A DNA stretch of 33,808 nt from Thermoplasmata archaeon. GTDB lineage: Archaea; Thermoplasmatota; Thermoplasmata; Thermoplasmatales; Thermoplasmataceae. Made by a program: the position numbers and the translations under genes. This document shows positions 1 through 9,146 of this stretch, piece by piece. Within the stretch, counting starts at the first letter, position 1. Every line of letters starts with the position of its first letter. Under the pieces are notes generated by a model that was given only the letters and a program-made list of their open reading frames with translations, was not told the DNA's origin and searched no databases. Where the stretch lies: assembly GCA_021797555.1 (NCBI GenBank), contig JAJZZM010000003.1:1-33808 (forward strand). Reading direction: 5' to 3'.

Positions 1-86
1 TGTTGTTTTGAAAATTATGCCATGCGTGGGATTTGAAAATATTCTAAATATTAATTATTTATTGAATATTTGTATTATATTTTTAC

Positions 87-156
87 AGAAATTCATCCAC
101 ATCACAAGTTCAGTGGCTTTCTTTCTGATATGTTGATTTGTAAAATACTGGTCTTT
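87..156. repeat. Dispersed repeat copy 1 (matches 22799-22860)
   Basis: About 57 bases here, beginning AATTCATCCACATC and ending TTGTAAAAT, match a stretch near 22800 with only a handful of substitutions. Flanks on both sides are AT-rich and unrelated. Both copies lie in gene-free DNA, and the second lies beside a TnpB-like remnant. I infer a leftover end of an IS200/IS605-type element, but no complete element is present to prove it. The remaining bases of 1-276 hold no gene that I can see. Confidence 0.6.
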
Positions 157-247
157 CTATCAGTTACTTCTATATATCTTATTATATAATATTTAAATAT
201 ACTGGATTAGAAATAAGTAATATTAATATAAATCTTTTTATTGAAAA

Positions 248-258
248 GTTATTATATA
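248..258 (+). promoter_or_regulatory. TATA box for the DUF2079 gene at 277
   Basis: The AT run GTTATTATATA is centred about 24 bases before the ATG at 277. That is the archaeal TATA-to-start spacing expected of a leaderless or near-leaderless transcript. Inferred by position only. Confidence 0.4.
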
Positions 259-276
259 GAATGTTGTTGAGAGCTT

Positions 277-2808
277 ATGAAATTCAAATTTCTAAAATTT
301 GATTATTTTACCCTATTAATTTCAATAACAACCATATGGATTTTAATAAATCTATGGTATATAATATATAATGTTTATGATTTAAACAATGGCGGCATAG
401 TTGATACAACAACATCATTGCAGTCCTTATTGTCTGCATTTTATCATGAGCCTTTTCTAAACACGGTTCCTGGAGGTTCATATTTCAGTATTCATGCATC
501 CGAAATCTTATATGTACTTCTTCCTTTTTTTATTATATACCATAATTTTATAGATTTATATATAATACAGAGTATTTTAATTTATTCAGCATCAATACCA
601 TTATTTCTTCTTGCAAAAAAGAAATTAAACAATGAAAAGGCAGCATTTTTTATTGCAGCTGCATTTTTATTGAATCCGTACATTCAGGACAATCCATTTG
701 AAACATTAACATTATTTATGGGATTTATAATATATTCGTATTACTTCTTTGATTCAAAAAAATATGTTGCATTTTTTATAACATTTCTGCTTTCACTGTC
801 AACCATGGAATTTAACCCAATACTGGGTATCACATTCGGCATATATATATTATTATTATATACATATGACAGGATAAAATCAGATAAAGTTAGTGGTATA
901 GTACATAGAATAATATTATTTGATTTTAATAAAATAAAAAATAAAATTAAGTTAAATAAAAATTATTTTTTATTTGGATTCGTTATTATAATAATATCAT
1001 CACTATTTTTGGAAATTGATAGTTATGTTGTGCTTTATTTTTCTGGTGGGTCGCATATACTCACATCAAATCTTTACGAATCCAAACTGTCAATTAAGTC
1101 AATAATATCATCTATTGAATATGATTTGAATTCAAAGGTTAATACATTGCTATATTTAAATGGGCCTTTTTTATTTTTGTCATTTCTTGATCCTTTTGTA
1201 ATACTTGAATTGCCATGGTTTTTATCGTACAGCATATCGGTATTTTCTCCATACTGGTCTCTATCAGGGTACTATAATTCATATATAATACCATTTGCAG
1301 CAATTGCAGCAATTTTGGGTCTTGCAAAAATATCATATATGTTAAAAGATAACAAAAATAGAAATAAGCTCATAAATTTAATATCCTACCTTGTTCTTTT
1401 CGTTACTGTTATACTGCTCATATCAAATGTTTTAATACCCATGTATTTAACTCCCGTAACCTCTGTAAATTCCAATAACTACGGCATAAACCAGTTAACA
1501 TCATTAATACCTGGCAATGCAAGCGTTTATACAGGTGTAAATGAGCTTCCAATAGTAAGTTCACAGACACCCAATACATGGTTTTTTGGTAATGAAAAGA
1601 CGTATATATTATATAATGTAACACATCCACCGCCCCTGAATTCATATGGTTTTCTGGCAGCATACGGTTCACATGCATTATATGAAAAAAATTATAACGG
1701 TACTTCAAAATTTAATAATTTAGATTTATACTGCAATATCGGTACATATAATGCAGGTTCATATATAAAAGATAAAAATATATTATCAACTGGCATACCA
1801 AAGGGGAATTATAAATTAACATTAAGTATAAATTATCGTGGAGACATAGTAAAAACATTTAATGAAAATTCAAATACATCATTATTTTTAAACGATTCAT
1901 ATGCATTAGTATATCCTTTTACACTGAAACAGAATTTTAATTTAAGTGAAATAGCCACAAACTCATCAATGTATTATGGTTATTATATTCTGCAGTCTAT
2001 GATAACAGATTCATTTAATGGATACTATATAAATCCATCATCCATAGTATCATGCAGTTCATATGGGCATAACGAATATAATTTTAAATATGAACATTTT
2101 AAGTATGATACCGAATTAATTGCAGGCCAGACATATTATTTATGGCTATGGTCATCAGGATACCCGGGTGGAATGTTTTATCCTGTAGAAAATACGGGTC
2201 ATAATTCATCATATATAGTAAGTATTTACAATGGTGCCGGTACCGATTCATATGGCTATAAAATAAGAGACCTGTACAGCATTAGGAATTCGGATTTATC
2301 GCCTAAAATATCATTAATAGGAATATTGCCAGAACCAACGAATAAGCCAACATATTTATCTGTATCAATTAATAATAATACTAAAATTTTAGACATAACA
2401 AAAAATACAGTAATAAACTATAATCTGGATTTTGATAATTTAAATTCATTTAACATTTCATCAAAAACCATTAATGGGACAATGGATATAACATATAATT
2501 TAATATCAAGAAGTTATGCATCAAATAATAACATATTAATGGAATACCCATATATAACACTTGCAATTATAATACTATCATTTACGATAATTTATCCAGT
2601 AGTAAACATTGCGGTAAAATCCCATTTAATTTTAAATTTAAACCTTATAAAAATAAATTTAATACTATTTTTAATACTTTTTTATATATCTTTTATATTG
2701 TTTTATTTTAATTATATAAATATAAATTTAATATTTTTTAAGATGTATGGAATAATAATAACAATTTTATTATTTCTGTATGTACTTGAATTTAGAAAAT
2801 CCAGATAA
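277..2808 (+). CDS. DUF2079 family polytopic membrane protein (843 aa)
   Basis: Large integral membrane protein with the look of the DUF2079 family. The N-terminal half (about residues 8-390) is a series of hydrophobic helices that includes the family-like stretch FSIHASEILY and a following NPF-type loop. A long, polar, Asn/Ser/Tyr-rich segment (about 395-755) probably lies outside the cell. Three hydrophobic helices close the protein (about 758-840). DUF2079 proteins are uncharacterised but resemble GT-C glycosyltransferases that use lipid-linked sugar donors at the outer face. This is family inference. The gene starts a locus of glycosyltransferases and a flippase and ends 16 bases from the opposing stop of the GT4 gene, which supports a role in surface glycan assembly. 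A second, shorter paralogue lies at 7234-8979. ATG start with a TATA box about 24 bases upstream. The family call is fairly firm; the enzymatic role is not. Confidence 0.75.
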   Translation: MKFKFLKFDYFTLLISITTIWILINLWYIIYNVYDLNNGGIVDTTTSLQSLLSAFYHEPFLNTVPGGSYFSIHASEILYVLLPFFIIYHNFIDLYIIQSILIYSASIPLFLLAKKKLNNEKAAFFIAAAFLLNPYIQDNPFETLTLFMGFIIYSYYFFDSKKYVAFFITFLLSLSTMEFNPILGITFGIYILLLYTYDRIKSDKVSGIVHRIILFDFNKIKNKIKLNKNYFLFGFVIIIISSLFLEIDSYVVLYFSGGSHILTSNLYESKLSIKSIISSIEYDLNSKVNTLLYLNGPFLFLSFLDPFVILELPWFLSYSISVFSPYWSLSGYYNSYIIPFAAIAAILGLAKISYMLKDNKNRNKLINLISYLVLFVTVILLISNVLIPMYLTPVTSVNSNNYGINQLTSLIPGNASVYTGVNELPIVSSQTPNTWFFGNEKTYILYNVTHPPPLNSYGFLAAYGSHALYEKNYNGTSKFNNLDLYCNIGTYNAGSYIKDKNILSTGIPKGNYKLTLSINYRGDIVKTFNENSNTSLFLNDSYALVYPFTLKQNFNLSEIATNSSMYYGYYILQSMITDSFNGYYINPSSIVSCSSYGHNEYNFKYEHFKYDTELIAGQTYYLWLWSSGYPGGMFYPVENTGHNSSYIVSIYNGAGTDSYGYKIRDLYSIRNSDLSPKISLIGILPEPTNKPTYLSVSINNNTKILDITKNTVINYNLDFDNLNSFNISSKTINGTMDITYNLISRSYASNNNILMEYPYITLAIIILSFTIIYPVVNIAVKSHLILNLNLIKINLILFLILFYISFILFYFNYININLIFFKMYGIIITILLFLYVLEFRKSR

Positions 2809-2824
2809 ATTTTAAGCTATATTT

Positions 2825-4084
2825 TTATATAGCGTTCTCCATATTATAAGTGTCATTAATTACCACTTTAGTTTTATTGTATTTTTCTATAATGTTTTTA
2901 TATTCCATTGCAACATTATACCAGTTATGTTCCTTTATAAATTCATTTACATTGTCGTCAAATAAACTATATGCATTATCCATATTTAGTATTTTTATTG
3001 CTTCCACTGCCATTGCTTTGTAATCAAACTCCTTTACCAATTTTACTGATCTAAAATTATTATATATTTTCAATCCTGCTATATTGTATGCTACTACCGG
3101 TGTATTTAGTGATAGGGACTGTGAAACTGTTATAGAAAATGAATCATAATGTGAGGGATAGATCATTAATTTTGATGTTGATATTTCTTTATATAAATCA
3201 TCATCACTTAAAAATCCCTTATAAACAATATAATCTTCCAGGTTTAGCCTTTTGACTATTTTAAAGAATTTCTTCCTTTCACTTTCATATACAAACTTTC
3301 CTACAATTATTAACCTGGTATTATAATATTTTATTATATGCTTCATTATTTTAGGCAGTTCAAATATTCCCTTATTGTAAATCAGCCTTGCAAAGAATAT
3401 TATTTTGTTTTCTTTTTCTTTTTTATTTTTATTATATTCAAATATGCTGATGTTTGAATTATTAATCCCATTGCTTATATTTAGCACATTTATATTTTTG
3501 AAGTTTATTTTTATATTTTCATCATAATGTTTGTTGATCATGCATAAAAATTGAAGATTTCTATATTTTTTTAAACTGTATATTATTATAGTATAATTAA
3601 AATAATGGTATATTCTATATAAAAATATATGAAAGGCTTTGCTTAGTTTAATTGTAGAATATATATAATTAAAAATATGCAGGTTAAAATTACTAAGCCC
3701 CTGCAATGATACACCAAAATTTAAATTCATTTTTTTGCTTAATATTAATGTAAAATTTTTAGAAAACACAGGATTTTCTATAAATTCAAGGGCAAATATA
3801 AAATCTATTTTTTCCCTAGAATACATATTTATTATTTCATCATAATTATAGTTGTTATTTAATATATCGTAAAAATATTTCGTTATTCTTATTCCGTATT
3901 TTTTAAGTTCTTCGGATTTTTCAATTATACTATTCTTATCTTTTCTGAATTCTTTATACAATTTTGGGTCAGGTAAATAGACAATATCATAATAATTATT
4001 TAATATGTTTATAACGTTTATTGCATGGACCTGGGCACCACCAGTATTTATCAATAAATCCGGACCAGTTATGCCTATATACAT
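2825..4084 (-). CDS. GT4-type (group 1) glycosyltransferase with altered EX7E motif
   Basis: A 419-residue GT-B-fold enzyme. The N-terminus carries the Gly-Gly donor/acceptor loop (TGGAQVHAINV, from about residue 13). The C-terminal half has the group 1 nucleotide-sugar domain, with the usual order of a phosphate-binding stretch (IIFFARLIYNKGI) and then the acceptor/donor region near DSFSITVSQSLSLNTPVV. In most GT4 enzymes this last region is E-x7-E. Here the two positions read Asp and Gln (DSFSITVSQ), so either the chemistry is altered or activity is reduced. It should transfer a sugar from a nucleotide donor to a growing lipid-linked glycan in the cytoplasm. ATG start. It is convergent with the DUF2079 gene and lies opposite the aminotransferase relic. 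Family certain; substrate unknown. Confidence 0.85.
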   Translation of the reverse strand: MYIGITGPDLLINTGGAQVHAINVINILNNYYDIVYLPDPKLYKEFRKDKNSIIEKSEELKKYGIRITKYFYDILNNNYNYDEIINMYSREKIDFIFALEFIENPVFSKNFTLILSKKMNLNFGVSLQGLSNFNLHIFNYIYSTIKLSKAFHIFLYRIYHYFNYTIIIYSLKKYRNLQFLCMINKHYDENIKINFKNINVLNISNGINNSNISIFEYNKNKKEKENKIIFFARLIYNKGIFELPKIMKHIIKYYNTRLIIVGKFVYESERKKFFKIVKRLNLEDYIVYKGFLSDDDLYKEISTSKLMIYPSHYDSFSITVSQSLSLNTPVVAYNIAGLKIYNNFRSVKLVKEFDYKAMAVEAIKILNMDNAYSLFDDNVNEFIKEHNWYNVAMEYKNIIEKYNKTKVVINDTYNMENAI

Positions 4085-4151
4085 AAGTTACAAATCAACT
4101 ACCATATTAATATTATTTGAGAAAAATAATTACTTATAACTAATATTATAA

Positions 4152-4448
4152 TGGTCCCTTGCTGCCATAAAAGTAATACGTACAGATTATAAATCCACTA
4201 TAGGGCGTGATGAATTATATAATGTTTTGTGGGCAGAAAATATATTTGCAAGGAAATATTTTTATCCACCATGCCATCTGATGGAGCCATACAAAACCAA
4301 TTTTAAAGTGAAAAATTCCCTTAAAGAAACAGAAAAATTTTCAAACAGTGTGCTTGCATTGCCAACATACCAGCATATAACATCAGATGATATAAAAACT
4401 ATATGCAATATAATAAAAATAGCGAAAGAGAATTATATTAAAATTTAA
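4152..4448 (+). pseudogene. DegT/DnrJ/EryC1/StrS aminotransferase, C-terminal relic
   Basis: The frame is open from just after an in-frame TAA at 4149 to the stop at 4448. It encodes only the last roughly 98 residues of a PLP-dependent sugar aminotransferase. Recognisable landmarks are a GRDELYNVL-type helix, then NIFARKYFYPPCH with the following PY, then a SVLALPTYQHIT stretch and a final helix. These match the end of DegT/StrS family enzymes. The large PLP domain, with its catalytic lysine, is missing, and no plausible start precedes the fragment, since the TTG at 4227 lies inside the domain. It is therefore the tail of a deleted gene. Intact members make amino-deoxy sugars for surface glycans, so the glycan locus has probably lost an amino-sugar step. 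Family call confident; loss of function near certain. Confidence 0.8.
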
Positions 4449-4593
4449 ATGCCCCCGAATTTTTCATCTACAATTATTTGATACCTTTAAGGTTACAGGA
4501 AATATATAAGGTTAATAATTATGTTTTTTTATGTTTACCACAGTAATATTATTACTTATATTATATATTATAATATAAATATTAAAATAATAC

Positions 4594-5496
4594 TTACTGT
4601 ATCTCAAAAATCTTTCTTTGAATATATACACTGAAAAATCCAGGATATATCAAGATTAATATGTAAATTCCTATAAACATAATATTGTGCCTTATACCAT
4701 CATGAAAATGAAGAATATAATTAATTAAATTTTCTACTTTTATCGAATTATCATATGGGCATTTTACTATTTCATAATTTGTTATTGACCATTTTATATA
4801 TGATATAGATTTTTTAGATTTAAAAAGATTCCTGAATATATATAAACTATCCATTAATATATCTATTTTTTTTATTTTATTATAGTTAAACTCCTCTTTG
4901 TTTATACTTATCGTATTTGATGCACTGCTATGATATCTGTAGTATGTCAATTCCATTTTATTTACAATTATTTTTTTGCCTGATTCAAGTGCACATAAAT
5001 ACATGAATGTATCCACTGCTCTCTTAATAATCCTTAGATAATCCATATTTATTACATCTTTTTTAATTGATATTGATGACATATTGTAATCAGGTGCTTT
5101 GGCTTTGCGTTTTATTATATCACCATTTTTATTTATCATTATAAATTTGTTATGGTAATATACAAGAGCTTTATTGTTGAATAAATTATATACATATTCT
5201 AATTTATTGTTAAAAAATAAATCATCATCATCTAAAAATGATATTACATCACCCTTAGCTATTTTTAATGCTTCATATAATTTTAATGATAATGATTTAT
5301 TATCACTAAATATACTTATCATATCATTTTTATTTATAAAATTATCTATTTTATCATCATTATAATTTTTAACAACAATTATTTCATATTTATCTTTAGG
5401 TAATGTCTGGTTTAATGCACTTTTAATGGCATCCAGTAAAAATTCCTTTCTGTTATATGATGCAATGATTACTGAAATTTTTGGTCCATCTTTCAT
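4594..5496 (-). CDS. GT2 family glycosyltransferase
   Basis: A 300-residue GT-A-fold enzyme. The start motif KISVIIASYNR (from about residue 6) and the acidic metal-binding stretch FLDDDD (about 88-92) are those of family 2 transferases. The usual second motif (VDDGS-like) is replaced by a VVKNYNDD sequence, so the nucleotide-binding loop is unusual. One hydrophobic helix near the C-terminus (about 272-294) could hold it at the membrane. It probably adds one sugar to a lipid-linked or surface glycan. ATG start at 5496. It is transcribed alone, on the same strand as the neighbouring GT4 genes but separated from them by relic-bearing spacers. Sugar specificity cannot be read. Confidence 0.85.
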   Translation of the reverse strand: MKDGPKISVIIASYNRKEFLLDAIKSALNQTLPKDKYEIIVVKNYNDDKIDNFINKNDMISIFSDNKSLSLKLYEALKIAKGDVISFLDDDDLFFNNKLEYVYNLFNNKALVYYHNKFIMINKNGDIIKRKAKAPDYNMSSISIKKDVINMDYLRIIKRAVDTFMYLCALESGKKIIVNKMELTYYRYHSSASNTISINKEEFNYNKIKKIDILMDSLYIFRNLFKSKKSISYIKWSITNYEIVKCPYDNSIKVENLINYILHFHDGIRHNIMFIGIYILILIYPGFFSVYIQRKIFEIQ

Positions 5497-6092
5497 TTAA
5501 ACAAATTATTATATTGCTAATAAAAATTAAGTACTATAGTTTGCTATTATAATTAAATATAAATAATATTAATCATAATTAACCATTTATATCAATGCCA
5601 TTCAAAAATGATAGGAGCTTATTACAATGTGATTATAATGCCTGAAGTACTGTAAAGTTCTAATCCCATCAATTGAGTTATGGCGGATTCACTTGCCATT
5701 GCCCAGAAGATCAAAATTTTCCTTTGAGGACAGGTTTCTTACCTTTTCCAGTATTAAATAGATTCTAACAACTTCCATTCCATGCTTTATAGTCTGATTA
5801 TAAAATTATCGTTTTTCATATGTTATTAACAAGTATACGTTAAATAAAATCTTTACATTACATTATTTCATTTTAGATATAAATTAATAAAAATAAAATT
5901 TAAACATTGTTTAATAGCATATCGGATTTGCCGTAAGTTGCCAACAGTGCCTAATCCCAAGCATGAAGATATTTCACGTTACCAATAAAAGAACATTTTT
6001 ATACCAGTTTCGCTTATGTAAATAACTTATTCCTGCATGGCAGTAAATTATGCAATATTAATTTTCTGTTAATATATTTATATAATGTTACT
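5497..6092. other. Gene-free spacer with coding debris
   Basis: About 600 bases without an intact gene. The composition is patchy: stretches near 5600-5800 and 5930-6050 are richer in G+C than normal spacers here and give protein-like frames on the minus strand that are broken by stops. The better one is listed separately at 5602-5802. The second (about 5930-6030, minus) reads in pieces that I cannot assign. Confidence 0.5.
5602..5802 (-). pseudogene. Unidentified broken gene fragment, possibly a transposase
   Basis: On the minus strand one frame stays protein-like for about 67 codons, with a single TGA at 5689-5691. The part before the stop includes an ATG at 5778 and the residues MEVVRIYLILEKVRNLSSK. 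After the stop it continues in the same frame (IRHNSIDGIRTLQYF). The amphipathic pattern and the surrounding debris suggest an insertion-sequence relic, but I do not recognise a family with confidence. Confidence 0.35.
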
Positions 6093-7061
6093 TTATTTAA
6101 CTATTTCATTATATATTTTTATATATTTTTCTATCCAGTTATCGTACTGGCTTATCTGTTCCACCAGCCCCGGCTTTTTAGGTTTATATAGATTATCTAT
6201 AAATTCATCGAAATCATTAAAATAATATGCTTTATCGCCTAAAATTTCATGGTGCACTGGAATATCATTCACCAGTACCTGTGTATTTAATTTCATTGCC
6301 TCCATTGCCGGAAATCCCTCCCCCTCATTATATGTATAATAAACATATTTATCTGCATATTTTAAATATGAATATTTTGTATATTCATCAACAAAACCTA
6401 AATTAATTATATTTTCTGAATAATTTACATATTCCGGGTCATCTATATTGCCTATCTGATATAATTCAACATCCGGCAGTTGCTTAACAAATTTAAATAG
6501 TTCTTCTATTCTTTTCCTACCCTTCCTATTTTTTAAATAAATACTTCCTACTGTAACCAGATGCATTTTATTATTATCTGGATATGGATTTTTATAATTA
6601 TTATTTAGATCAGGTATCCCTGTCGGTATTGCATAAACATTGCTAGTATCAATATACGATTCTAAATCTTTTTTAACCACGTTTGATGGCACAATTATGG
6701 CCTTTAATTTTTTTATTTTTTCTAATGCATTTTTATAATAAATAATGGTATATCCAGTTTTTTTATAAGCATCCAATGTTAAGGGAAAAACATCATGCAC
6801 TGTTGTAATATCTGCATACTTATTTAAATTAAAAAACGATGTCTGGTGAACTATATCATATTTTTTTAAATTCATAAATTTATTATACAATTTTTTTGTT
6901 GTATCCCCAAATAATCTTTTATTTCCTATTTTTATTTCAATGGATTTTATAGGGATAAATGAAGGGAATAAACTATCTGACAAACCATCATATAGCCACT
7001 GGCTGTATTCTTTTATACCGTTATATCCCTTTTTTTCCTCATATAAAATCGCTGCTTTCAT
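6093..7061 (-). CDS. GT4-type (group 1) glycosyltransferase
   Basis: A 322-residue GT-B enzyme. The N-terminal half has a short acceptor domain with the HQTSFF and TTVHDVFPL landmarks typical of mannosyl/rhamnosyl-type GT4 proteins. The C-terminal donor domain has LVTVGSIYLKNRKG and an intact E-x7-E motif (EGEGFPAME) followed by Q/V-rich beta strands. It should use a nucleotide-diphosphate sugar in the cytoplasm to extend a glycan. ATG start at 7061, with the next gene on this strand (DUF2079) 172 bases upstream, so a separate promoter is likely. Unlike the GT4 at 2825-4084, its catalytic motif is complete. Substrate unknown. Confidence 0.85.
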   Translation of the reverse strand: MKAAILYEEKKGYNGIKEYSQWLYDGLSDSLFPSFIPIKSIEIKIGNKRLFGDTTKKLYNKFMNLKKYDIVHQTSFFNLNKYADITTVHDVFPLTLDAYKKTGYTIIYYKNALEKIKKLKAIIVPSNVVKKDLESYIDTSNVYAIPTGIPDLNNNYKNPYPDNNKMHLVTVGSIYLKNRKGRKRIEELFKFVKQLPDVELYQIGNIDDPEYVNYSENIINLGFVDEYTKYSYLKYADKYVYYTYNEGEGFPAMEAMKLNTQVLVNDIPVHHEILGDKAYYFNDFDEFIDNLYKPKKPGLVEQISQYDNWIEKYIKIYNEIVK

Positions 7062-7233
7062 CTACCTCTTATAATTTACCTACTTTTAAATGTTTGTTTG
7101 ATAAATTAGCATATAATTATACTTATTTTCAGGAATTACTGATAAAATTATTGAAGTTTGAATAATATTTAAACGGGAACCAATTTTTTGAAAAATAATA
7201 TCTTACAATTTTCAAAATAATTATAAAATTTAT

Positions 7234-8979
7234 TTAATATTTAGTCTGCACTATATTTACGTTATTTATTTTATAGTTATTGCTGATAATTGCTGTAAAT
7301 CCATGCATATATAAATCTGTATATATGTTAACAGTATAATTGCCTTTATTGTTTACACTGTAATTATATGAATTATTTCCGGATAATATTTCTAAATTGC
7401 CATTATAATTACGGTTAAATGAAATATTTACATTATAGGATCCAGGAGCAATAAAATTAGTTATATTTGTATTATACAAATTGAAATTAATTGAATATTT
7501 TAAAGGAATAAATTTAACAGGTATATTATTATAGTTTTCCTTTAATAGGATCATTCCATCCATTTCGGCATATATCCCATAATTACCTGACCTATAATAA
7601 TGATTAAATGCATTAAACATTGTTATATTGCTGATCTGGGGTACATTAAATGCGGATGAATATATATCAGTTATGATATATTCCGGATTATTTGCATGTG
7701 CAGGCAATTGCCAGTTATAGTTCTGGGTTAGCTGCGGCATATTGTTCTGGATTAAAACGGATGAATGCAGTGGAATTAAATTTATTAATTCATTTAAATA
7801 TTTATCATTAATATTATAATTTATACAGTTGTTTTCATTATAATATATATTATTTCCTGATATAATTTCCCTTATATTATTATTGGAATCCTGGTTTACA
7901 ATAAATGATCCTGCCGGTGTAAAGAATACCGCAAGGACAATATTTAAAATTAATATTGCTGTTAGAACTTTTTTTAAATCTAATCTTTTAAAATTTAATT
8001 TTTTAATATATTTTATATTTTTAATGTTTTTGATTCCAAACAATGCCGATAAAAATATTCCAGAAGCATATAAGGAAGGATATTGATATAATAATGTATC
8101 TCCATAAAATGAATTTCCTGAAATAAAAAATAATAAATAAAACGGTATTACCAGGAAAAACCATTCAAGGCCAAAAAATGATAAGAATAGTAATGGAAAT
8201 GTTATCCTGAACATGAATAAAATCTTTGTTTGCAATGGGTCTTTATATATTGATAGTACCGGTGTTATTGCTGTAGCGGTATATCTTGTTGTTACATTTA
8301 TTCCATAATATAAATTTGCAATAACAAAAAGTATTAAACTTATTGAAAATATTGCAGTAAAATATTCCTTTTTTATCTTATCCAGTTTTTTATAATGCAT
8401 TAAAAGATATGCAAGTGCAAATAGACCAATAATTACAGGTGCCAATAAATCCGTAATAGCTGATAAAAATATAAATAATACCGAGGTTTTATATCTATTT
8501 TTAAATAAAAAATATATTGATATTAAAAAGAATGTTGGAAATAAGGCCATAAAATGGAAATCAAAGAAATATGCACCATATAATGGGTAATAAAATAGGT
8601 ATGATAATGAGAATAGCAATGAATTGGTTTTTGATAAAAAATTATTTGATATAAAATATAATGGTATTATTCCAAAAGATAGCCACACACTCTGGAATAT
8701 TAATAATATATACTCATGTGGATATAAATAATAAAACGGTGCGATAATTAAATATATCAATTTATTCATTAATATAGGCCTTGGATTTATAGATGTTGAA
8801 ATCAAGCCTCCATGGAATACATTATATAACGCTTCGGAGGATACCCCCAAGTCAAATACAGTTGCGTGAAATGAAAAATATTTCATTACTGATAGATACG
8901 AATATAATACTGAATTAACAAGAAATGCTGAGATAATTATTATTAATCGAATTTTGTTGTATTTCATTTGTAATGTCAA
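7234..8979 (-). CDS. DUF2079 family polytopic membrane protein (581 aa)
   Basis: The N-terminal two thirds (to about residue 360) are made of about ten hydrophobic helices. The first extracytoplasmic loop carries FDLGVSSEALYN, matching the FDLG...Q/E pattern near the N-terminus of DUF2079 and related GT-C-like proteins, where an acidic residue is thought to be catalytic. A polar, Asn-rich C-terminal domain (about 365-581) should lie outside the cell. It is a diverged paralogue of the 843-residue protein at 277-2808, with a much shorter external domain. Sitting between a GT4 and a GT2 gene, it most likely transfers sugar from a lipid carrier outside the membrane; this is inference. ATG start at 8979. 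Confidence 0.75.
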   Translation of the reverse strand: MTLQMKYNKIRLIIIISAFLVNSVLYSYLSVMKYFSFHATVFDLGVSSEALYNVFHGGLISTSINPRPILMNKLIYLIIAPFYYLYPHEYILLIFQSVWLSFGIIPLYFISNNFLSKTNSLLFSLSYLFYYPLYGAYFFDFHFMALFPTFFLISIYFLFKNRYKTSVLFIFLSAITDLLAPVIIGLFALAYLLMHYKKLDKIKKEYFTAIFSISLILFVIANLYYGINVTTRYTATAITPVLSIYKDPLQTKILFMFRITFPLLFLSFFGLEWFFLVIPFYLLFFISGNSFYGDTLLYQYPSLYASGIFLSALFGIKNIKNIKYIKKLNFKRLDLKKVLTAILILNIVLAVFFTPAGSFIVNQDSNNNIREIISGNNIYYNENNCINYNINDKYLNELINLIPLHSSVLIQNNMPQLTQNYNWQLPAHANNPEYIITDIYSSAFNVPQISNITMFNAFNHYYRSGNYGIYAEMDGMILLKENYNNIPVKFIPLKYSINFNLYNTNITNFIAPGSYNVNISFNRNYNGNLEILSGNNSYNYSVNNKGNYTVNIYTDLYMHGFTAIISNNYKINNVNIVQTKY

Positions 8980-9108
8980 TGTAAATTTTATATTTAATTG
9001 TTTATTAATGGATTTTATTGTAAATATAAAGAATTTATTTAATTTAACTTTTATTATAAGGATGTTAATTTCATATTTTTCCTGAGAAATAAAGAATCAA
9101 AGCAAAGT

Positions 9109-9118
9109 TATATATAAT
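9109..9118 (+). promoter_or_regulatory. TATA box for the GT2 gene at 9147
   Basis: TTATATATAA lies 30-38 bases before the ATG. With the usual 25-base spacing, transcription would begin around 9138-9142, giving a leader of only a few bases. Position-based inference. Confidence 0.5.
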
Positions 9119-9146
9119 CTTTTTTATTAATGGTTAATAAAGGCAT

